The notes beneath the pieces are model-generated. The model searched no databases and was not told where the DNA came from. It saw nothing but the letters and a program-made list of their open reading frames with translations. 5,005 nt of DNA from JAVVUQ01 sp036653075 (GTDB taxonomy: Bacteria; Bacillota; Clostridia; Christensenellales; CAG-314): contig JAVVUQ010000100.1 of the NCBI GenBank assembly GCA_036653075.1, positions 1 to 5,005 on the forward strand, given 5' to 3'. The translations under genes and the position numbers were made by a program. Positions 1 to 3,473 of this stretch are shown one piece after another (positions within the stretch are counted from its first letter, which is position 1; each line of letters starts with the position of its first letter).

Positions 1-2
1 TA

Positions 3-1058
3 TATTATCGATACACGGATAAGGTTGAAACGTTTGGAATGGATGAATGTTGGTTAGACGTTACGCAGTCGATGTTTTTAGGGAATGGTGAGAAAATTGC
101 AAATGATATAAGGCGAGTAATAAGGGAAGAAACGGGACTTACGGTATCAGTGGGGGTGTCGTTTAACAAAATTTTCGCTAAATTAGGGAGTGATATGAAA
201 AAGCCAGACGCTACAACAATAATTAATTTTGAAAACTTTAAGGAAAAAGTGTGGAATTTAGCTGTATCTGATTTGCTGATGGTTGGAAGTAGCACAACGA
301 AAAGATTAAAATTACTAAACATTAATACCATAGGCGAATTGGCGGTAGCTGATAGCGATGTTTTGCGATATAATTTTGGTATTAACGGATTAATGTTAAA
401 AAAGTATGCGTTGGGATTAGATGATTCCTTGGTGTCGGCTGCAAATTCATTTAAGGAGATTAAAAGTGTTGGGCAAGGAAGTACGCCTGTTTATGATATG
501 GATACGTATGAATCGGCTGAAAAACTTATTATGTTTTTAAGCGAATTAATAGGAAGAAGATTGCGACGGTACGGATTAGTTGGACAATCGGCGCATATCG
601 GACTTAGATACAACAATTTAAGCGGAATTAGTAGACAAAAACAAATATGCCCTACATTTGTAGCAGATGATATGTATAGAGAATTTGATGATTTGCTCCA
701 TAAAAGTTGGAATCCAAAAACGGATTTACCGCTTAGAACAATAACTATATCAGTAGGACATTTATCGGAATATGCGAAAGGGATACAGTTATCGTTATTT
801 GATTGTAAAAAAATTGATATTAAAGATAAATATTGCTTAAAAGGAAAAATTATTTCCAATTTAAGCAACATAGGCGAAATTCTAAAAAAGAAAGAAGATT
901 TGCAGTTTACAGTAGATAAAATACGAGAAAAATATGGATTTAGTAGTGTTTTACGAGGCGCAAACATCGAAAATTCTACAATATATGGCTCACAACAACC
1001 TGATGACCAATTATTACCATTTCGCAACGAAGGCATAAAAATAAAAGAACCTTTTTAA
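3..1058 (+). CDS. dinB: Y-family DNA polymerase (DinB/Pol IV-like), 5'-truncated by window edge
   Basis: Translesion DNA polymerase that copies past damaged template bases in the cytoplasm. The frame is open from base 3, upstream of the first ATG at 39, so the true start lies outside the window; about 90 N-terminal residues of the palm are missing compared with Pol IV. Visible residues 13-21 read MDECWLDVT, the family motif holding the catalytic Asp-Glu pair (D14, E15). Residues 48-68 contain SVGVSFNKIFAKLGSD followed by KKP, the second palm signature. Next come a helix-hairpin-helix thumb (LLMVGSSTTKRLKLLNI, then TIGELA) and a little-finger domain opening with KSVGQGSTP. A QLSLF pentapeptide at 786-800 is a canonical beta-clamp binding motif. 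The protein ends in an ordinary TAA after a polar tail. It converges on the gene at 1293. The family is secure; assignment to dinB rather than another Firmicute Y-family paralogue (YqjW/UvrX type) is less so. Confidence 0.93.
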   Translation, partial: YYRYTDKVETFGMDECWLDVTQSMFLGNGEKIANDIRRVIREETGLTVSVGVSFNKIFAKLGSDMKKPDATTIINFENFKEKVWNLAVSDLLMVGSSTTKRLKLLNINTIGELAVADSDVLRYNFGINGLMLKKYALGLDDSLVSAANSFKEIKSVGQGSTPVYDMDTYESAEKLIMFLSELIGRRLRRYGLVGQSAHIGLRYNNLSGISRQKQICPTFVADDMYREFDDLLHKSWNPKTDLPLRTITISVGHLSEYAKGIQLSLFDCKKIDIKDKYCLKGKIISNLSNIGEILKKKEDLQFTVDKIREKYGFSSVLRGANIENSTIYGSQQPDDQLLPFRNEGIKIKEPF

Positions 1059-1076
1059 AAAGATTACTTTTATTTT
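1056..1076 (+). terminator. weak candidate terminator after the polymerase gene
   Basis: AAAAG-ATTA-CTTTT forms a 5-bp stem with a 4-base loop directly after the stop codon, followed by ATTTTATT. The stem is all A/T except one pair, so it would be weak. In DNA this AT-rich such a hairpin can arise by chance. Confidence 0.25.
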
Positions 1077-1173
1077 ATTGCAATAATTCAATATTATAAT
1101 ATAATTATATTTCGAGATTGATTAAATTAAGTCAAATCAATAGTACATTAAATTCTATAATAGTTGAAGTATT

Positions 1174-1283
1174 ATATGATAATTAAATATATGATAATTA
1201 AATATATGATAATTAAATATATGATAATTAAATATATAGTAATTAAATATATAGTAATTATCGTAATTAAATATATAGAAATT
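1174..1283. repeat. 15-bp tandem repeat, about 6-7 copies
   Basis: Unit ATATGATAATTAAAT occurs as four identical copies at 1174-1188, 1189-1203, 1204-1218 and 1219-1233. A fifth copy at 1234-1248 and a partial sixth at 1249-1260 carry TAGT in place of TGAT. After a TCG interruption a degenerate copy runs on to about 1283. The unit contains TGA and TAA in different frames, so it is not coding. It sits between two convergent genes, 10 bases from the stop of the leftward one. The block of perfect copies followed by variant copies looks like replication slippage. I see no function; it might act as a soft transcription end. Confidence 0.9.
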
Positions 1284-1292
1284 TAGATTATC

Positions 1293-2093
1293 TTATAAAT
1301 GGTGCTTTAAAATTTCAATTTTATTTTCTTCAAATTCCATAACTTCACGAGCTAAATCGAGCGTTTTAGCCATAACATCAGGCGTATGACGTAATAATTT
1401 GCCCATATCGATAACGCCCATAGTTGTGCCCTGAATCATCATTTCGGCAATTTTACTTGTAGAACTATTTAAAAGTAATTTAACTTTAATCGAAGCTTTT
1501 GCCATAGTTTTATTTAACTTTAAGGAAGAATCTATTTCACAACCCATATCGTCGGCAAGAGTTTTGGCGCGATTGAGAAATTCATTATATTTTTCGCCTT
1601 GCGAGCGTAAAACGTCGGCGAATTTTTCATTTTTAGCATAAGGAATAATAGCGGTTACGCAATCAAATCCCATAGTAACATTGTTATAGACGCTATTGAG
1701 AACAGCAAGCGTATTTTCGTTGCTGGGACTTTTGTTTAAAGCGTCGTGCCATTTTGTATTACTATTAATATCAGATTTTGAAATAGGAGTGTCGATGTGT
1801 TCGTAATCTGAAATTTTTGGCGAACTATCTTTTTGTGCTGAGTTTGTTTTGTTTTTAATATTAGCATCCTTTTCAACTGAATCTTTGCTGTCGGATTTGT
1901 TTTCAATTTTAGTTTGACTTTTATTTTTTGTAGCGTGTAAGGCTTTGTCGGTCGTGGTTACTTTTTTTTGTGATTTAGGCATTGTGGCGTTGTCATTAGG
2001 TAATGTGGATTCTATTTTAGTAGAATCAACATTATGCTTACTATCTGCAACTGACGTACTGATAACATCTGAATCTTTTAATTCTTCTTTCAT
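1293..2093 (-). CDS. hypothetical protein: disordered Lys/Ser/Asp-rich N-terminal half plus helical C-terminal domain
   Basis: A 266-aa protein of unknown function. The start is supported by AGGAG eight bases upstream of the ATG (2102-2106 on the plus strand). Residues 1 to about 115 are low-complexity, dominated by K, S, D, N and T with almost no hydrophobic clusters, and are probably disordered. Residues 124-266 are predicted to be nearly all helix: about 124-151, 155-183, 192-209, 211-236 and 239-264, with a conserved-looking MMIQGTTMGVIDMGKLL stretch at 218-234 and an acidic last helix EFEENKIE. There is no signal peptide or membrane segment, so it is probably cytoplasmic. The C-terminal part resembles, from memory, a family of uncharacterised 120-150 aa clostridial helical-bundle proteins, perhaps ferritin-like in fold, but I see no metal-binding ExxH set. 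It lies 119 bases downstream of the 56-aa gene on the same strand with no clear terminator between, so the two may be co-transcribed. Confidence 0.8.
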   Translation of the reverse strand: MKEELKDSDVISTSVADSKHNVDSTKIESTLPNDNATMPKSQKKVTTTDKALHATKNKSQTKIENKSDSKDSVEKDANIKNKTNSAQKDSSPKISDYEHIDTPISKSDINSNTKWHDALNKSPSNENTLAVLNSVYNNVTMGFDCVTAIIPYAKNEKFADVLRSQGEKYNEFLNRAKTLADDMGCEIDSSLKLNKTMAKASIKVKLLLNSSTSKIAEMMIQGTTMGVIDMGKLLRHTPDVMAKTLDLAREVMEFEENKIEILKHHL

Positions 2094-2212
2094 ATAATTG
2101 CTCCTATAATGCGAATTGGATAAAATTTATTATTTGTTAACTTAATTTATGAAATTTATATAAAATTTATTAATTATTGCATAGTTGTTGTGTATATTAT
2201 TGTGTTTTAATT
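2094..2212 (-). other. intergenic spacer between the two leftward genes, with a 13-bp direct repeat
   Basis: 119 bases, very AT-rich. ATAAAATTTATTA occurs twice, at 2120-2132 and 2160-2172, 40 bases apart. I find no hairpin followed by a T-run on the minus strand and no convincing -35/-10 pair for the downstream gene. Confidence 0.5.
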
Positions 2213-2383
2213 TTATTTTTTACGTTTGATGTATTCATTTACCGAAATTCCCTCTAATCCGTCAGGGTGGTTTAAATCTAAAGTGTAATCTTCATTTTGA
2301 ATATCGTCGTAATTATCAAACAAACGATTACGTGAAGTTTCAAAATTCATATAATACTCGTGATTAGACTGATGATTTTTCAT
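2213..2383 (-). CDS. small polar hypothetical protein, 56 aa
   Basis: I do not recognise this protein. The start is set at the ATG at 2381-2383 because GGAGG ends five bases upstream of it. The in-frame ATG four codons earlier (2393-2395) overlaps that Shine-Dalgarno and has none of its own. The product is 56 aa, beginning MKNHQSNHEYYMNFE and ending in a basic KRKK after an Asp/Glu/Asn-rich middle (NYDDIQNEDYTLDLNHPD). It has no hydrophobic segment and no cysteines, so it is probably soluble and cytoplasmic. The strong ribosome site, clean start and position ahead of the 266-aa gene support its being real. It may be the first gene of a two-gene leftward operon. No function can be assigned. 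Confidence 0.7.
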   Translation of the reverse strand: MKNHQSNHEYYMNFETSRNRLFDNYDDIQNEDYTLDLNHPDGLEGISVNEYIKRKK

Positions 2384-2390
2384 AAAAGCC
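2384..2390 (-). promoter_or_regulatory. spacer separating GGAGG from the 56-aa gene start, deciding the start
   Basis: On the minus strand GGAGG (plus-strand 2389-2393) is followed by CTTTT and the ATG at 2381-2383, an ideal spacing. The Shine-Dalgarno lies inside the first four codons of the longer alternative reading, so the shorter start is chosen. Confidence 0.7.
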
Positions 2391-2426
2391 TCCATAATGG
2401 TTATTTATATTTTAGTTTTTTACGCT

Positions 2427-2432
2427 ATTATA
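2427..2432 (-). promoter_or_regulatory. candidate -10 box for the leftward gene pair
   Basis: A perfect TATAAT on the minus strand, about 43 bases upstream of the chosen ATG. The sequence 17-18 bases further upstream (TATGCT or TTATGC) is a poor -35. In such AT-rich DNA TATAAT alone is weak evidence. Confidence 0.3.
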
Positions 2433-2673
2433 ATAAAATTAATCTATATAGCATAAATTTTAAGTATGAAACTTTCTTAAGTAATTATGCGCAGATATTA
2501 TAAAATTATACTACATACAATAATAGGAATTAAAGTATAATATTAGAAATTAAATATAATGGTACAACGAGATATAAAAATAATTAAATATAAAAATTAA
2601 GTTCAAATATAATAAGAAAAAATTACCATAAATAAAAAAGACTAATTGGGAAGTAATTACACAAACTATTTTC
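2433..2673. other. divergent intergenic region, no gene seen
   Basis: AT-rich DNA between the leftward 56-aa gene and the rightward YtxH-like gene. TATAAT occurs on the plus strand at 2536-2541, 2555-2560 and 2608-2613 and could serve the rightward gene, but none has a recognisable -35 at 16-18 bases. A 13-codon ATG frame at 2559 has no ribosome site. I see no RNA gene. Confidence 0.5.
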
Positions 2674-2692
2674 AAACGGAGCATATCTGTTT
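2674..2692 (+). promoter_or_regulatory. small hairpin abutting the ribosome binding site of the YtxH-like gene
   Basis: AAACGGA (2674-2680) can pair with TCTGTTT (2686-2692) in RNA, giving seven pairs including one G-U, with a 5-base loop. It ends one base before the Shine-Dalgarno at 2694. It leaves the Shine-Dalgarno free, so it might act as a stand-by structure, a 5' stabiliser, or nothing. Confidence 0.35.
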
Positions 2693-2693
2693 T

Positions 2694-2700
2694 AAGGAGG
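2694..2700 (+). promoter_or_regulatory. strong Shine-Dalgarno deciding the start of the YtxH-like gene
   Basis: AAGGAGG is followed by a 5-base spacer and the ATG at 2706. This favours 2706 over the in-frame ATG at 2646, whose 20 extra codons would run through the Shine-Dalgarno and the preceding hairpin. Confidence 0.85.
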
Positions 2701-2705
2701 TAAAT

Positions 2706-2861
2706 ATGCGAGGAGAATTTTTTGCGGGGTTAGCGTTAGGCGCTATGATAGGCGCAATAGTTTTAGAAGCAAGTCCCGAAACAAAAAAAGCTGTTTCAAA
2801 GGGACAAACTATGCTTGGAGATAAAATTGAGTCTATAACCAAAAAAATGAAAAAGAAATAA
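2706..2861 (+). CDS. YtxH-like small membrane-anchored protein, 51 aa
   Basis: The 51-aa product starts MRGEFFAGLALGAMIGAIVLE, then has a short ASPETKKAVSK linker and a lysine-rich amphipathic tail ending KKMKKK. A short N-terminal hydrophobic helix with regularly spaced glycines/alanines, followed by a Pro-containing turn and a charged helix, matches the YtxH-type arrangement (GxxxG-like segment, then a -P-x-[ST/E]-x-K/R- motif). Such proteins are thought to sit in the cytoplasmic membrane with the charged helix in the cytoplasm. Their role is poorly defined; in Bacillus YtxH belongs to a general-stress operon. At 51 aa it is shorter than typical YtxH proteins. It seems to be a single-gene unit, with repeats and a terminator after it. 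The gene call is strong; the family label is by pattern only. Confidence 0.78.
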   Translation: MRGEFFAGLALGAMIGAIVLEASPETKKAVSKGQTMLGDKIESITKKMKKK

Positions 2862-2880
2862 AATGATAAATTAAAACAAA

Positions 2881-2978
2881 ATAGTAATGTTATTTAATAA
2901 TACAAATAGCAAATAGTAATGTTATTTAATAATACAAATAGCAAAATAGTAATGTTATTTAATAATATATAAATAACA
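2881..2978 (+). repeat. three tandem copies of a 32-33 bp hairpin-forming repeat
   Basis: Copies begin at 2881, 2913 and 2946, each opening ATAGTAATGTTATTTAATAA. Copies 1 and 2 are identical over 32 bases; copy 3 diverges at its 3' end. In each copy GTTATTT can pair with a downstream AAATAGC (copies 1, 2: 2889-2895 with 2904-2910; 2921-2927 with 2936-2942) or AAATAAC (copy 3: 2954-2960 with 2971-2977), giving a 7-bp stem. The repeats lie in the probable 3' untranslated region of the YtxH-like gene, just before its terminator. They are not CRISPR, since there are no spacers. Confidence 0.88.
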
Positions 2979-2989
2979 AAAGAGCAAAG

Positions 2990-3031
2990 AATATAAAGGC
3001 TGTCATTATAATAGAGGCAGTCTTTTATATT
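2990..3031 (+). terminator. rho-independent terminator for the YtxH-like transcript
   Basis: AATATAAAGG-CTGTC (2990-3004) pairs with GGCAG-T-CTTTTATATT (3016-3031), with one bulged T, two G-U pairs and an 11-base loop. The GC-containing core is followed by CTTTT. The outer A/T pairs make the stem nearly symmetrical, so on the minus strand (AATATAAAAG...) it could also work weakly. It lies 128 bases after the stop codon of the YtxH-like gene. Confidence 0.8.
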
Positions 3032-3282
3032 TAAAAACCTATAAAAGTTTTAGTTTATCAGCTAATAAATAAAAATTTATAAATATGAGAAAATGTTAGG
3101 AATTTATTAATAAAGAATTAATAATTTGAAGTTAATGTATATATATGAATAGGATATAGTTTATAGTATTAATTCATAGAAAAAGATAGATTAGGATTAA
3201 TAAAAAATAGTAGAAACATAGAAAGTATAGAACATTTACTTAAAAAAATTTAAATAAGTCGGCATAAAATTAGTAAAAAACG
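3032..3282. other. AT-rich non-coding stretch, nothing recognised
   Basis: About 250 bases with frequent stops in all frames, no ribosome site with a usable start and no RNA gene I recognise. The last 40 bases before the promoter carry A/T tracts (for example AAAAAAATTTAAATAAG near 3243) that could act as an UP element for RNA polymerase. Confidence 0.55.
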
Positions 3283-3311
3283 TTGACAGTTGCCGATGCA
3301 TATGATATAAT
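3283..3311 (+). promoter_or_regulatory. perfect-consensus sigma-A/sigma-70 promoter
   Basis: TTGACA (3283-3288), a 17-base spacer and TATAAT (3306-3311) match the housekeeping consensus at every position. The start site is expected near G3318, exactly at the 5' edge of the riboswitch. A promoter this strong suggests constitutive transcription with control left to the leader RNA. Confidence 0.93.
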
Positions 3312-3317
3312 GTAGGT

Positions 3318-3392
3318 GTTAAAAGCAAAGCTGTTGTGAAACAGCGACGCAAAGCCAAGGGGTCTAACTTAGACAGCCCGGTTGCCATTAAT
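3318..3392 (+). ncRNA. GEMM-I riboswitch aptamer (cyclic di-GMP-I class, A20 variant)
   Basis: Senses a cyclic dinucleotide and controls the surface-protein gene downstream. Seen directly: GCAAA (3325-3329); stem GCTGTT/AACAGC (3330-3335 with 3340-3345) closed by a GTGA GNRA tetraloop; the signature GACGCAAAGCC (3346-3356); a second arm GGG-GTCTA/TAGAC-AG-CCC (3359-3379); and the closing GGTTGCC (3380-3386). This order and spacing match GEMM-I and line up base for base with the Vc2 aptamer from GCAAA to GCAAAGCC. P1 would be GTTAA (3318-3322) with TTAAT (3388-3392), five weak pairs. The base equivalent to ligand-contacting G20 is A3324; A47 is A3351. A at position 20 is typical of the GEMM-Ib c-AMP-GMP group but can also allow c-di-GMP binding, so the ligand is open. 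The class is secure. Confidence 0.9.
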
Positions 3393-3452
3393 TCATTGTG
3401 TTGAGTCGCTTATAATATGTTTATAACGTAAAAATTGAAGCGCAATAAATGA
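3393..3452 (+). promoter_or_regulatory. leader hairpin / expression platform between aptamer and gene
   Basis: Stem segments CATT/AATG (3394-3397 with 3448-3451), TGTTG/CAATA (3399-3403 with 3443-3447, one G-U) and CGCTT/AAGCG (3407-3411 with 3438-3442), plus T3393-A3452, form 15 pairs interrupted by a bulged G and a bulged AGT. The apical part holds a competing TTATAA/TTATAA hairpin (3410-3415 with 3421-3426). No T-run follows, so it is not an intrinsic terminator. It would bring the aptamer's 3' edge close to the start codon. Confidence 0.55.
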
Positions 3453-3464
3453 TTAAAACATAAT

Positions 3465-3470
3465 AAGGTG
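3465..3470 (+). promoter_or_regulatory. Shine-Dalgarno of the surface-protein gene, two adjacent ATGs
   Basis: AAGGTG precedes ATGATG with 3 bases to the first ATG (3474) and 6 to the second (3477). Both are in frame and either could be used; the difference is one Met. Confidence 0.65.
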
Positions 3471-3473
3471 AAA

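Noticed and set aside
5..331. 108-codon open frame on the minus strand
   Set aside because: Antisense shadow of the polymerase gene, whose motifs are clearly read on the plus strand; no ribosome site supports it.
491..1036. 181-codon open frame on the minus strand
   Set aside because: Also antisense to the polymerase little-finger region; no family resemblance.
2559..2600. 13-codon ATG frame in the divergent intergenic region
   Set aside because: Too short, with no Shine-Dalgarno.
2646..2705. 20-codon N-terminal extension of the YtxH-like protein
   Set aside because: It would translate through a hairpin and a perfect Shine-Dalgarno and has no ribosome site of its own.
2881..2978. CRISPR-like array
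   Set aside because: Units are directly tandem with no spacers between them and no cas genes nearby.
3007..3012. TATAAT as a promoter -10
   Set aside because: It lies in the loop of the terminator and has no -35; a perfect promoter is found further on.
3318..3392. Cyclic di-GMP-II or c-di-AMP (ydaO) riboswitch
   Set aside because: The GCAAA, GNRA-capped stem and GACGCAAAGCC order is specific to GEMM-I; no class II or ydaO core is seen.
3393..3473. Intrinsic terminator as the riboswitch output
   Set aside because: The leader hairpin is not followed by a T-run, so transcription attenuation of the usual kind is unlikely.
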